Shown in pieces: positions 10,921-22,016 of a stretch of 64,000 nucleotides of DNA; position 1 is the stretch's first letter, and each line of letters opens with the position of its first letter. This DNA is from Ixodes scapularis. Lineage: Eukaryota; Arthropoda; Arachnida; Ixodida; Ixodidae. The DNA lies in NCBI RefSeq assembly GCF_016920785.2, contig NW_024609857.1, positions 128,333,094 through 128,397,093 of the forward strand, given 5' to 3'. The notes beneath the pieces were generated by a model. The model ran no database searches. It was not told where the DNA came from and saw nothing but the letters and a program-made list of their open reading frames with translations. The translations under genes and the position numbers were made by a program.

Positions 10921-13781
10921 TTGTTTTTTATGGCAATTGACGCGTTCGTTCTTCCGCAAGACTTGATAACCTATCTTGGTGCGGATTATATTTCACACAT
11001 TACCTGTTTCCATTTAAATGTTCGGTCTGCGAAAAGCAAAGCTGTAGATCTTGAGCTACTTTTCGATCAATTTGGTTTTTCTTTCGATGTCATCATGCTT
11101 ACAGAAACCTGGTACACTGAAGAGACTGACGTACTACAACTCCCTACATACCACTCTTTTTACATAAATCGTAAAGAGAAACGTGGTGGTGGCTTAGCCA
11201 TTTTGACAAAAAGTGTTTCTGGTGAAGTAATAGGTGATTATAGTTGCATCACTCAAGATTACGAAATGATGTGTATACGCAATAACCAGAATATCTTTGC
11301 TGTGGTGTACCGACCACCAAACGGCAACATTGAATCGTTTTTAAAATTTTTCGAGTCTTTTTTGGTTTTTGTTAATGAAGAAAAATGTAATGTAATTTGT
11401 GGTGGGGACTTTAATATTGATATGAGCGCGGAAACCGTAGCTAAAAAAAGTTTAGATTCGCTAATCAGGACATATGGTTGTGCAAATGTTATTAATAGAC
11501 CTACACGTGTTACTCTCCAATCTGAAACATTGATTGATTTGTTTATTTCAAACAGCTCAGTTGATTATATAAAAGCTGGCGTCATTGTTTGCGATCTGAG
11601 TGACCACCTCCCAATATTCATTTCTCTCAAAAGTTTCCCGAAAAAAAATTGTAGGACAGAGCGGACATTAGTACAAAAAATAACTTTAGATCGACTCAAC
11701 GCTTTTCAGACCGCTGTTTCAAATACAAATTGGAGCCGGGTACTGTGTGAGGATAGTGCTGACGGGGCGTATAACACTTTTATAGAGTTATTTCTTGGAC
11801 TGTATAAGACATATTTTCCTTTCACTTCTATTAAAACAAACAAGCGCATAAAGAAGCCTTAGATAACGAGAAATTTACTCTGTAAAATTAAGATAAAAAA
11901 CGCTTTATATGGTAAATTCATAAAATCCAAGGACCAGAAGGACCTTAAAGTATTTAAAAACTATCGCAACAACCTGACAAAAGAACTAAAGCGCGCCAGA
12001 ACGCGTTATCATTTTGATTTGTTCAAGGCCACACAAGGACGCACTGACATCATGTGGAAGCAACTAAATTATCTTCTTTATCGTAATCGCCCCTTCAGTT
12101 CAATTGAAAAAATGCTGTGCAATGGTACTGAACTTACTGGATGTTCACTGGCAAATGCTTTTAACGAACATTTTGTAAATATTCTGGGTACTACTGAAAC
12201 CGAAACTCCTTTGGTTTTAAATGATAAACGAAACAGTGATTCGATATTTTTAGATCCCGTCGTCGAACCAGAAATTATAAGCGTGTTTCTTCAGCTTAAA
12301 AATAGTTCTAGTTGTGACGTCGATGGCATCCAGATAAGACCGGTAAAACATGTTATTCATCTGTTAGCACCTGTAATAACTCATATATTTAATATCTCTT
12401 TATCTACTGGGATTTTCCCTAAGCGAATGCAGATTGCCAAAGTTTCAGTTTTGCATAAAAAAGGAAATGTAAATGAAATGGGAAACTACAGGCCAATTTC
12501 AATATTACCAGTGTTTTCCAAGGCGCTCGAAAAGGTTATTCATACACGTTTGACTAAATTTTCAAATAAGTATAACTTGATAACTCCATCACAGTATGGA
12601 TTTATAAAACACAAGTCGACAGAATCTGCCTTACTTGTTTTAAAAGAATTTATTTTACAAAGCTTTGAAAACAAAAATATGGCGCTTGGAGTCTTTATAG
12701 ATTTCACCAAGGCGTTTGACTGCCTCAATCATAAAATTTTACTATCTAAATTAGATAATTATGGAATTCGAGGGCACGCTTTACAGCTGATAAGATCTTA
12801 TCTGAAGCATCGAGCACAATATGTTTATATCAATGGGAATTCTTCCACTATAAAACCTATTCTTTCTGGTGTACCACAGGGTAGTATATTGGGCCCCTTC
12901 CTCTTTAACATGTACGTGAATGATATAGTCAATATTAATGTAAGCGCAAAATTTGTAAACTATGCTGATGACACGAGCATACTGTTTTCTGCAGATGATC
13001 CTGACCTATTATTCGATATGGCGAATCTGGCCCTGTCTAGGTTACAAACGTGGAGTCATATTACAACGCATTACAAATAAATGTAAATAAAACCAAAGCC
13101 GTGCTTTTTCGTCCTAAAAATAAACCCGTTACCATTACCAAGGAGATAGTTTTGAATTCAACCAAAATCGAGATTGTGAATTGTTTTAAACTCTTAGGTG
13201 TGATGTTTTCTGAAAATATGTCGTGAGAAAGTCATATAAACTCTCTTATTCCAAAGCTATCCCAAACTGTGGGCATGTTAAATCGACATCGTTATATTTT
13301 ACCAACAAGCGTTAAATTATTAATATATAATTCTCTATTTTATTCTCACTTAAATTATTGCCATTTAGTTTGGGGAACAACAACTTTAACAAACCTAGAA
13401 AAGTTACATGTATTACAAAAAAAAGCACTGAGGGCTATAGCTGCCGTCTCGTATGATTTTCACACAGCTGGCTTATTTCAAAAATTCCGCGTATTAAACG
13501 CGCATGCATTATATGATTACAGGCTTAGCACTAGCCTTAAAGTAGAGCAACTTAAAGACTCAACTTTTTTAACAGATCTTGGAAATTTATCAAAAAATGT
13601 TCATAATTACCCAACCCGAGGTGCTGAGTGTTGGGAGGTGGCTACACCAAGAACAAACTATGGCAAACAAATGCTTAAATACACTCTCCCCAATTTACTC
13701 AATTCGTATAAGACTAAAAGTATAGATTGGGATAAGTTATCCCTAAGAGAAGTAAAATCATCTTTTTTCTCTAGCAGCTGA
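10921..13781 (+). pseudogene. CR1 ORF2, endonuclease and reverse transcriptase
   Basis: The frame is open from 10921 to a single TAG at 11860-11862, then open again in the same frame to 13080. The endonuclease shows HLNVRSAKSK, LTETWY, VVYRPPNG, CGGDFNIDM and SDHLPIF, so its catalytic residues are kept. The RT shows NYRPISILPVFSK, FIDFTKAFDCLNH, GVPQGSILGPFLF and FVNYADDTSILF with both catalytic aspartates. Near 13060 a frameshift moves the C-terminal domain to another frame, which also has a TGA in place of a Trp near 13224. The function would be target-primed reverse transcription; this copy is inactive but close to intact. Confidence 0.85.
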
Positions 13782-13990
13782 AGGTAGTTGCCTTTCTTTC
13801 TTTGTGATCTTTGTAACTAGTTTTTGCATAATTTTATCTCTGTTGTCTGTCCTGCCTCAATGTAAAAAAGGGGAAAAGAAATCTAAAACTTTGTTTTAAA
13901 ATGTGTGATAGCGACAATCATTGTACATTTTTTTTTTTTATTTTCTCCTCTTGAATATCGTTTTTTCCGGCTCTGTTGCTGCTTTCTGTA

Positions 13991-14076
13991 GGCGGTCAGG
14001 GACCCGTCAAGCTGTACCTGACAGCTTTTTTCCCTGATCGCCACCATCTTATGGTGGAAAATAAACATTATTATAA
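13991..14076 (+). other. CR1 3' UTR stem-loops and 3' end
   Basis: Stem one pairs GGCGGTCAGGG (13991-14001) with CCCTGATCGCC (14032-14042) and encloses AGCTGT (14010-14015) with ACAGCT (14021-14026). Stem two overlaps its end: CCACCAT (14041-14047), CTT, ATGGTGG (14051-14057). The tail ATAAACATTATTATA follows. The 50 kb CR1 copy has the same layout with different but still complementary bases. Confidence 0.65.
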
Positions 14077-14287
14077 GAGTCCCTCTTCCCCCTCACCGGA
14101 GAACACAAACTCCAGCCGAACGCTGACGCCGCGTTCGCTTAAGTTAGCTGAGCGCTGAGTCATTGTGTTTGTTGTCCCCACCTGTGTAGTTATAAAGTTA
14201 ACCGCTCGGGGCGTCACGGTCTGACCTCCTCCCCAAAGTGACATTCCTTTTTGTCCCAGAGATGTTTTGTAACATTATCAGTGATAT

Positions 14288-14686
14288 TGGCACGCGCGTT
14301 GCAGGGTGAATGCGTGTCCGAATGGTTGCCGCGCTTGGGCCTCGCGCAGAGGCTAAGGGTTCGATTCCAGGGAGCGGACTCATCTTTTTCTTTATTTTTT
14401 CAACTTGACATTCTCGCAAGTTGAAAACCTTGTCGTCTGATCGAGTTACAAATGTTCTACGCGCCGAACGTACCTCGCCGAATGTTCCACAAATTCACGT
14501 GGGTACAAAAGGTGCTCCATGTGGCGGTCCGGAGTCAGTCTCGCAACAGCGCTCGATCCTGCGTTTTCGCCGACATCGACGCCTGCGACTCTAGTCTTTC
14601 TCTAATTTGTTTTGGGCACAAGTTCGCCCCATTAAACGTTTAGTTTCTTCCGTTATTCGCCGCCTCATCAGTTATCATTCGTGACA
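14288..14686 (+). mobile_element. Solo gypsy LTR with a tRNA-like block
   Basis: It starts TGGCACGCGCG, ends TTCGTGACA and is flanked by ATAT on both sides (14284-14287, 14687-14690). Its sequence matches the 3' LTR at 57862-58247 along its length, including GTCTGATCGAGTT, CATCGACGCCTGCGAC and the GCCCCATTAAACG block near the 3' end. No internal region adjoins it, so it is a solo LTR left by recombination. It contains A-box-like TGTCCGAATGG (14315-14325) and B-box GGTTCGATTCC (14358-14368). Confidence 0.85.
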
Positions 14687-15000
14687 ATATCCTGCTCCTT
14701 ATAACTGCATAAAATAACCGTACGATGCTTTTTTTTTGTTTTGTGTTGTTGCGTGCTAATAAACCACTCTGGTAAACCAGATTTGGGCAGTTGTATAATT
14801 GTTGTTGTCAATGACGTCGATACAAATTAAGCAATCCGGAAGTATCTTCAAAAGTAATTGAATTGCATTTCTAAGTATTTATATCCTACTCAAGATACCT
14901 TAGAGTGAAAGTAATTTGAGTAGTATTTTAAATACTTTATGAAGCAGGTATTTAGTAACTTAACTTAAATACTTTTATCGAGTATTCTGTCCAACACCTG

Positions 15001-16440
15001 CTCCAACTGCAGGACGCCCAGTCGTGAACTTTAATGCGATATATGGAAAATGAGCTATCAACGCCACGTGCCAATCTGTTCCGACCACTTCCTGGCCGCG
15101 TGCCATGAATTGAAGTTACGCTTGGTGGCCAAACAAACTGGCTTATACCGATGTTCACTCGCCCAAATATTGCATGCCATGGCGTAGATCTTCGCTTTTA
15201 AAAGAAAATGCCGGCGGCCTTTACCTTCGATGTCTTATAATACGTGAAATGCACTATTTAAGGAGTGATCATTTTCATTTCTTCACAAGACTATATACAG
15301 TTTTGTATAGTATAGGTCACGTGGCATATATATATATATATATATATATGGACGGTTTCATCTCAATTCAGGCAACGAGGTGCAGTCGTATTTTTTATTT
15401 TGCTTCAGATTTTTTTATATTTTGTGGCGCATGTTCCAAGAAGAACACTCCTTTCTATTTTAATGTCCTGTCATGTTTAGTTTCTAAGAAAACAAAATCT
15501 AAAACAAGCGGGAAAGAACAACGAGGTTTTGACAATTGTCGTGTTTGGCGTGTTTTAATCACTCTCAATCTCAAAGTATTCAAAAGAGAGTGTCTATATT
15601 TTTAGTGTGATATATATGCAAGTAGGTAAGACGGCATTATAACTGCTATTCATTATTTGCCGCTCCAATCTTTGTAAAAATCCCCAAACACGCCTCCGCA
15701 AACAACTGTGACCTAAACTGCGGATTTTTTTAGTCGATTATGTTTAGTTTTGCTTTTAAAACAACACCATTCGTAGAACCTTTTATTGCCTTCCAAATTA
15801 AGGAAAGTTTGTGCCTTTATCATGTACGACTACTGAGAAATAAGTTATGAAACAAAAAAGGTTTTTACTTTTTTTAATTTGTTTTTCTCGCGTCGCGTTC
15901 TCTTTACACCATTCTTTTACCCAGAATACATTCGGTTACAGGTATATGCAGTGATTTTCTGTTTTAAACCTCTAGACATGCTAACAACGATTCTTTTTTT
16001 GTAATCAAGATGAATTTCGCATTAAAAATATAGAATTTTGAATTTCGAAATCTAGGTTCCCAATAGGAAGTGTATTTTCCTCTAATGTTTTACAATAGTA
16101 TACTTTAATATTTCTAGCATAGTATAGGTTAAGTAGCGCATAGGGAGCCATGATAGGAGAGGCTTGAGGCCTCTACAGTCATGGCACCGGCGGAAATTGT
16201 CTGAAAACCCGCTTTCGGCAGTTGCGATTTTATAGTGTTTAGGCGTTTGGAATTGCAAACTTGTTATTATACGCCTAACTACATCAATGTCTTTTATATG
16301 ATTATTTATTAAACGTCCCTTAGATTATTATAATGAAGGATAAAATATACAGCTATAACCCGTACAATGGCTACTATTTCCTGTCCGTTCACATCAACAA
16401 ATGGCTGTGGCATGGTCTAAGACAATGTCAAAGCGGGTGG
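15001..16440. other. AT-rich intronic sequence, no gene seen
   Basis: Contains a 24-nt AT dinucleotide run (15326-15349) and several T-rich tracts. The open frame over 15174-15605 crosses this run and has no family motif. Nothing else was supported. Confidence 0.6.
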
Positions 16441-16448
16441 CAAGTTGG

Positions 16449-17575
16449 TCAACTACACAGGGAGTTCTTGGGGAGATCGCCTCTGGAGGCACACTCACCG
16501 GAACGGTGGGTTGAGTAGGGGACGGGGAAGGGGGAGCACTGCGTAATCCAGTGAGTCCCAAAGTGGCAGGCGGTCGAGGAGATCTCTTGGCGGGGACGCA
16601 GGGTGTCGAACAGTAGAGGCGAAGAGTCTACTCGGCGGCGTCGGCGTCCTTGGGCGCCTTGGGGGGGAGGGGGGTTCTTTGTTCCGGCTCCACGGGCTGT
16701 CTGGGAGGCTCCACGGCCGCGGCCGGGGGGTCTACTCTGGCGGTCGGGGACTACAGTGGTGGCCGGTGGAGGTGGCAGCGGGGCTCCCAAAAGGTAGGAG
16801 GCCGACGGGTCGGCGTATCCTGGCAAGGCAGTCTGCCATCCTGAGAAGGCGACGTGGTAAAGCAGCCTAACCCGGTCAAGGATCCGGAGCTTGGCTGCAG
16901 GACGGAGAGGGGGGACGCTGTCACACACTGCAAGGAAGTTCTCGAGGAGCTGGATCTCCACAACGTCGCGTTCCGAAGAAGCGCGATTGGCGGCTGGCCC
17001 GATCAACAAACACGAGGGCGTTTCTGAGGTCCCTCCGGGTTGGGGAGTCACTGGTTGTGAAGAGACGATGACCTCAAGCACCGGTAGGGACCCGTTGGTG
17101 TCTGACGTAAGGGGGTAGTGGACTCTCTCGCGGTCCGGGCTTGTGTCCCACTCACTATCGGAGGGGTCCTCTGTGTCATCCTCTGGGATGCGGGCCCGGT
17201 AGCGGTTCGGGGAGTCCTAGGCCGAGGCAAAGCCTCGGAGGAGGAAGTCGCCCTCATCGTCGTCCGTCGCGTGGGCGACGGGTTGGTCCATCGGCGGGAA
17301 GTGAGTTCGTCTCGGTGGATTAATCTCGTGAAACGCGGCTCAAAGAGCCGAAGTGAGAATTCCGACATGCTCGGCCGTCGGAGGCGGAAGGTTTGCCGGG
17401 GTCGTGGGGGCCACCCTATCAGAAGGCGGAGCGGGGAAGGCTGGGAATGGTTGCTGACTCGAATGGCCAGCAGGCGTAGCTGCTGCAGGAGGGCTTCCAT
17501 TATCTGGTGCACCTGAACGGTCAGCAGGACGAGCAGAGTGGGACCGGAGCGTACGGCCGTTTCGTTTCGGTGGCA
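16449..17575 (-). pseudogene. GC-rich, proline/arginine-rich reading-frame cluster, unidentified
   Basis: Three overlapping minus-strand frames form one frameshifted line of sequence. It starts MPPKRNGRTLRSHSARPADR at 17575, passes to a second frame with SRRWTNPSPTRRTTMRATSS near 17310-17250, and then to a third with VEIQLLENFLAVCDSVPPL and KLRILDRVRLLYHVAFSGW (about 16960-16830), ending in a proline/glycine-rich tail at 16449. The helical middle block between low-complexity arms is reminiscent of a retroelement ORF1 or gag, but no zinc knuckle, protease or polymerase is nearby. High GC alone can create overlapping open frames, so coding status is uncertain. I do not recognise the family. Confidence 0.3.
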
Positions 17576-17699
17576 TCGGAGTCTTACGCACGATACACTT
17601 GGGTCTCGATGCCCACAGTGAAACCCTGATGGAGCGGCATCGGAGTCTTACGGACGATACACTTGGGTCTCGATGCCCACGGTGAAACCCTGATGGAGT
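17572..17699. repeat. 64-bp tandem duplication
   Basis: Two adjacent 64-bp units (17572-17635, 17636-17699), each starting GGCATCGGAGTCTTACG, differ at only a few positions. The putative start codon of the GC-rich frame (17573-17575, minus strand) lies at the edge of the first unit, so the duplication sits at its 5' side. Confidence 0.9.
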
Positions 17700-17782
17700 G
17701 GCGTGGGTTTGACTAACGCTCTCAAAATCCCGACTGCCCTGGAAGGAGGTTCGGTTGCCTTTTATACGTGTGAACCTCCTCC

Positions 17783-17866
17783 CCCTCGCCGGCATGCCCT
17801 CAGCCAATCACACGTGTGAGTGGGCGGAAAAGATGCGAGGTAGACGTGAGGGCATGTCGGCGGGGT
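17783..17866. repeat. Inverted repeat upstream of the GC-rich frame
   Basis: CCCCTCGCCGGCATGCCCTC on the left faces GAGGGCATGTCGGCGGGG on the right, with about 40 bp between, and CACGTGTGA copies lie around it. It could be a terminal hairpin of an unidentified element or a promoter-proximal palindrome. Confidence 0.5.
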
Positions 17867-17999
17867 TGAGGTTAGTCGAAATCCATTTCGAGCGCAACTC
17901 CATTTTTATTGACAAAAAACAAATGACAATGGAAAGTTCCCATGGAAGAGCTCGGAGGTGGCCGGCCGTGATGCCCATGCGGAGGGCCCTGTTGTCGCT

Positions 18000-19245
18000 G
18001 TAGAATAGAACATCATTGCAGAGAGTCACTCCTGCAGTGTTGAGCGAGTTCACAAAAAATATATACGTGTATTTTATAATCCTGACCGACATTTCAGGTT
18101 GTTTTATGACCAGAGAGAATTATATAAACTGACTGGCTTACGCTCATTATGTAACAGACGATAATTCGTGATTTCAGGTTTCTAAATAAGGTTGGTAATG
18201 GTTATCTTGATTCCACAGCGCTACTGAACTGTATATACTTATGTATCCCTCAAAGGTATAACTGTGTACGCTAATTGTTTCATCCTTTTATACACGACAC
18301 TGATCCCGTTAGCCGTCTGCAACTGGTTTATAACAATTTAAATCAAACCTAAATAAATTTGATATTTATAGTTTTTGATGCAAACAAACATTTAGAAAGC
18401 GCATGAAAATCTTTGTTTCATTTTGACATGTCAACATTTGTTCTTGTAATGTGAATTATTTTTATCTTGAGGTATGGCGCACTGTTAAAAAGGCGTAGAG
18501 CGGTTTGTGTTGCACTGCAAAAAAAAAAAAAAAATACATTATCTCGGTAACTTTATAAGAATTTCTCTTCATATGATGGCTACCTTAATGGATCCTATAC
18601 ATGGTACATTTAAACTTTACAAATATGTTTTAGAAAAGCCGTGAAAGCTACGCGTCCGCAGTTTTCGCCCCTCAAGCCCTGCACCTGCTGCACGAGTGGT
18701 AACTTCAGCACACCAGCGCGCTTCTCACGCGCTCTAAATATTTCTCAAATTAACTGATTTAGTGGTTTTCGGTGACGCTCAGCATGTTTATTATTAAAGT
18801 CATCTCTTTATTTTCGCTAATTAAACGTTAACCAACAAACTTAGTTGATACTTTTACACTTCGTGACGAGTAGCCTTCCTATATTATGTCCCCACTGGTC
18901 GAATAACTAATCTGCATTAAGGAGATTAGCGTAGCTTTCACAACTTCTTTAAACAGATCTGTAAAGCCTAGAGAAAAGTCAATGTTTTCACCTAATATCT
19001 GAAGTGGCCAGATAGAAAGTGATTAAGATTAAACTTACCTTGATTTTACCGGAGTTTGGAGAATAATTTCTAACGCCCAAATTACACAGCTTCTCCGATC
19101 AGTTTTAGTTTTTCTCGATGGTCTTTGTGACCCATAAAGGCAGAATGGTACAGCATTTAAGAAGACCATGGCGGCGTATTGCAGCATAATGAACTGGAAG
19201 AGGTCATGATCTTACAACTAAATGTGCTTTCAATACATATATATA
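18000..19245. other. AT-rich intronic sequence, no gene seen
   Basis: Long AT-rich stretch with a 15-base A run near 18520. No open frame carries a recognisable motif and no repeat boundary was found. Confidence 0.6.
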
Positions 19246-19491
19246 CAGTGGTGGTTCAGCCAGCTATGAGTTAGGGCAATTTTTGGAGCAGAAAAATTCT
19301 GATTATGGAGTACGTTTGTATCAGAAAAAGTCGCTTTTCGGAGCAGCTTTGGAGCAGTACGCACGTAAGTTTGGAGCAATTCGGTGTAGTTCCCTATTAG
19401 TGATACCAGCATCCATTCATGCGATCAGTTACGTGATACCCATTAAAATCCCAAATGTAACACTTATGCTGTACTATAGTTGGTGAGTGGT

Positions 19492-20099
19492 TGTCAGGTT
19501 CGTCCGGGGTGGTGAGAGGAAGGATTGGGAGACTGAGACAAATGCATGAGGAAAAACAAATATATATATATTCAAATCAGGAAGTAAAATAAAAAAAAAA
19601 AGAGGCAACGTTAGAAAGGCAAAAGAAAAGAAACCAGTCGACCGTCCAAGCACGTTCGGTAGGCAGTATAGTCACCCCTGGGGTCGTAGCCCGGGCCGCT
19701 GCTGCCCTTGATGGTTCGCCCCCTTGATCGTTGGTGAAGTAGAGCGTGCCGCGATGTCGGGAGGGGTCTGGGTATCTCGGGTACGGGTGTCTTGATCCCG
19801 GGACGGAGCCGGTTGCGCTGCTGGTCACCATGCTGAAGCCGGGACGAAGCCGGTTACGTTGAAGTTCAGCTTCTCTGCAGCCTGGACGGAGCCAGGCGCG
19901 TTGATTCTCAGCGCGTTGGAGCCGGGACGGAGCCGGTTACGTCGACCGCACTGACGCCGGGACGGAGCCGGGTAGCGCACCGTTCGAGCAGCCAACCGTC
20001 GCGGCTCTTGGTCCAGCTTCGAATCCCTTCGCACCCGCGATACCGCTCTTCTTTTTCTTCCCTTCTCTTTCTTCGTTCTTTTTTCCCCAAATCATGACA
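19492..20099 (-). mobile_element. 3' LTR of the Gmr1-like element
   Basis: 608 bp from TGTCAGGTTC to AATCATGACA, matched from 19577 onward by the other LTR. It carries about five copies of a GCCGGGACGGAGCCGG-like motif between 19795 and 19975, spaced about 35-60 bp. The adjacent minus-strand sequence ending GTGGGGTGA, just inside the LTR at 20100-20108, is a weak polypurine tract. Confidence 0.9.
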
Positions 20100-20618
20100 T
20101 CACCCCACAAACACGAGAGGTTTGTAACAAACTTCTATCTTGTCCGTTTCTTCTTTCCAGGTACCGTCACAACATCGCTGATCGCAACCGAGATACGAGC
20201 TTTTGTCACGACACTTTCACAACACCCGCCACAAACGATAACGCCAACACTCAACCGTTGCCGAAATTTCACCCCCCCCCCCCCCCCCACACTTTTACCA
20301 AACAAAAAAGGTTTACAAACGAAGAATCTCTGATTCGTTCTTCAATCATACATTAAAACACCTCGTCGTAGGTCGAACTTATTCTTCTTCAGGAAAAATT
20401 TATCCGATAAGCGTACAACCATAAAACACACACACAAAAAAAAAACCAAAGACCTTATAAGAACCTACGACACCGACCAGCTGCCAAGGTTGGTACCTGT
20501 TAGAACCTAAGTCGATACTGACTGTGGTTCCTCGATACCCCTGACGTATATACGGATTTGTGGCACGCACCTCTCAATCAGCTCCGGTCAATGAACCATC
20601 TCCCTCTTGAAAGGCACC

Positions 20619-21260
20619 CTAGAGCCGGCTTAAAAAGTCTGCGCCCACATTATCCCTACCTTTAATATACTCTACGTTGAAACTGTGATCTTGCAACGCC
20701 ATGCTCCATGTCATTACCCGACTATTCGTGAGTCTTGCCTTGTTGAGAAATTCCAGCGGCTGATGGTCAGCCTGGACGCGAAATGTCCTCCCATACAAAA
20801 AGAGCTTAAACCGGCCAACTGCCCAAACCAGTGCTAGACATTCCTTTTCCACGGTGGCGAAGTTCTTTTCGGAGTTAGTCAGTTTCCGACTGGCATATGC
20901 TACTGGGTGCAGCATCCCTTCCTTCTCCTTCAGTAACACTGCCCCCAAACTTGCTTCTGACGCATCAGTGCGTAACACAAGTTCCTTCTCAGGATTTGGT
21001 GACAGCAAAATCGGTGGCTGGTCCAACCGTCTTTTTAACTTTGTGAAAGCCTCCTCTTGCCTCGGGCCCCACTCGACACCATTAGAAGCTCCCTTTTTAG
21101 TCAGGTCTACCAACGGCGCTGCAACTTCTGCGTAGTTCGGCACAAACTGCCTGTAGAATCCTGTTAGTCCGAGAAACGAACGAACTTGGCGTTTCGTTTG
21201 CGCTCGTGGTGCATCTCGGACTCTTTCGATGATCTGTGCATCCGGAGCTATATTACCCAT
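20619..21260 (-). CDS. RNase H and RT tail of the Gmr1-like element
   Basis: The frame begins in the RT thumb (QVRSFLGLTGFYRQFVPNYA) and runs into RNase H: VLRTDASEASLGAVLLK, KLTNSEKNFATVEKECLALV, WAVGRFKLFLYGRTF, VQADHQPLEFLN and NVGADFLSRL. The catalytic acidic residues D, E and D are visible. It ends at a stop near 20619, followed by untranslated sequence and the 3' LTR rather than by integrase. This frame continues the RT interrupted at 21417; the short stretch between them reads IDDILVATSSWEDHI and EISFLGQEIG. Confidence 0.9.
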   Translation of the reverse strand: MGNIAPDAQIIERVRDAPRAQTKRQVRSFLGLTGFYRQFVPNYAEVAAPLVDLTKKGASNGVEWGPRQEEAFTKLKRRLDQPPILLSPNPEKELVLRTDASEASLGAVLLKEKEGMLHPVAYASRKLTNSEKNFATVEKECLALVWAVGRFKLFLYGRTFRVQADHQPLEFLNKARLTNSRVMTWSMALQDHSFNVEYIKGRDNVGADFLSRL

Positions 21261-21416
21261 TCCAATTTCCTGTCCTAGGAAACTAATTTCTTCGAACCCT
21301 ATCAGACATTTCTTGGGTTTTACTGTAATTTTCGCTGCTCGTAGACGTTCAAAACTCGTCCTGTGCGTCTCTATATGGTCCTCCCATGAGCTTGTTGCAA
21401 CTAGGATATCATCAAT

Positions 21417-22016
21417 TTAGCGATGCGCGTTTCGCACCCCATCTAGGAGCTTACGCATCAGCTTTGTAAACGTAGCGGAGGCGGTCTTCAGACCGAACGG
21501 CATAAACTTGAACTGATAATGCCCGCTCGTCGACGAAAAAGCCGTCTTTTCCTTGGCGTGGTCATCCATCGGAATCTGCCAGTAGCCTTTGGCTACGTCA
21601 AGTTTTGAGAAGAAACGCTTTTGTCTCGCCTTGACCAACGTCATGTCGATTCTCGGTATTGGCTCTGCATCAGGATGTATGACGTCATTCAGCCGTCTGT
21701 AATCGATACAAAATCTGTTCGACCCGTCTTTCTTCTTCACAATGACCACTGGGGCATTGTACGATGACGTACACCTCTCTATTACGTCCAACTTGAGCAT
21801 CTCTGTGATTTCGTTCTCGACTACATCTTGAACAGCCAAAGGTAGCGGATACTGTCTCACATGTATAGGTTGTGGAGTGGTGAGCTGAAGGTCACATGTC
21901 ATGAGGTTTGTCCTACCAGGAAGATCAGAAAAGATATCGCTGAAGTCCTTTATTAACTCCGCGCCTCGCAAGACTTGTCTCTTTCTAACTTCCCGTTTAT
22001 GACGACATCCTGCCAC
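21417..22016 (-). pseudogene. Reverse transcriptase of the Gmr1-like element, stop at the active site
   Basis: Gypsy RT motifs in order: DIFSDLPGRTNLMTCDLQLT, YNAPVVIVKKKDGSNRFCID, FFSKLDVAKGYWQIPM (first catalytic D) and FMPFGLKTASATF. The next motif should be Y-x-D-D. Here the frame reads NAHR, TAA (21417-21419), IDDILVA, so the tyrosine codon itself has become a stop. The domain lies downstream of integrase, separated by a short spacer (22017-22148). Confidence 0.9.

Larger units (their letters stand above)
9140..14076 (+). mobile_element. CR1-clade LINE, nearly full length
   Basis: The element has tandem 235-bp 5' units (9140-9660), ORF1 with a PHD-like zinc finger and coiled coil (9739-10704), ORF2 with endonuclease and reverse transcriptase (10921-13781), and a short 3' UTR with two stem-loops ending in ATAAACATTATTATA. 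Only a few stops and one clear frameshift separate it from open frames, so it is a fairly young copy. The C-terminal ORF2 block (HLNYCHLVWGTTT, LQKKALRAI) is typical of CR1-type LINEs. Confidence 0.85.
7927..15000. mobile_element. Probable hAT element split by later insertions
   Basis: The left end CAGACTTGTGCC is followed by repeats around CTCAAATACT and TTTGAAGTATCTT. The right end is CCAACACCTG, preceded by TACTTTTATCGAGTATT and TTTAAATACT, the inverted form of that pattern. The 7-bp CTCCAAC flanks both ends (7920-7926, 15001-15007). Removing the CR1 LINE and the solo LTR leaves about 1.7 kb, an ordinary hAT remnant size. No transposase was recognised inside. The pairing of these two ends is inference. 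Confidence 0.45.

Noticed and set aside
14311..14375. tRNA gene
   Set aside because: Same reason: it is the related block in the solo LTR, with a changed A box.
15174..15605. 143-codon plus-strand open frame
   Set aside because: Crosses an AT dinucleotide run and has no family features.
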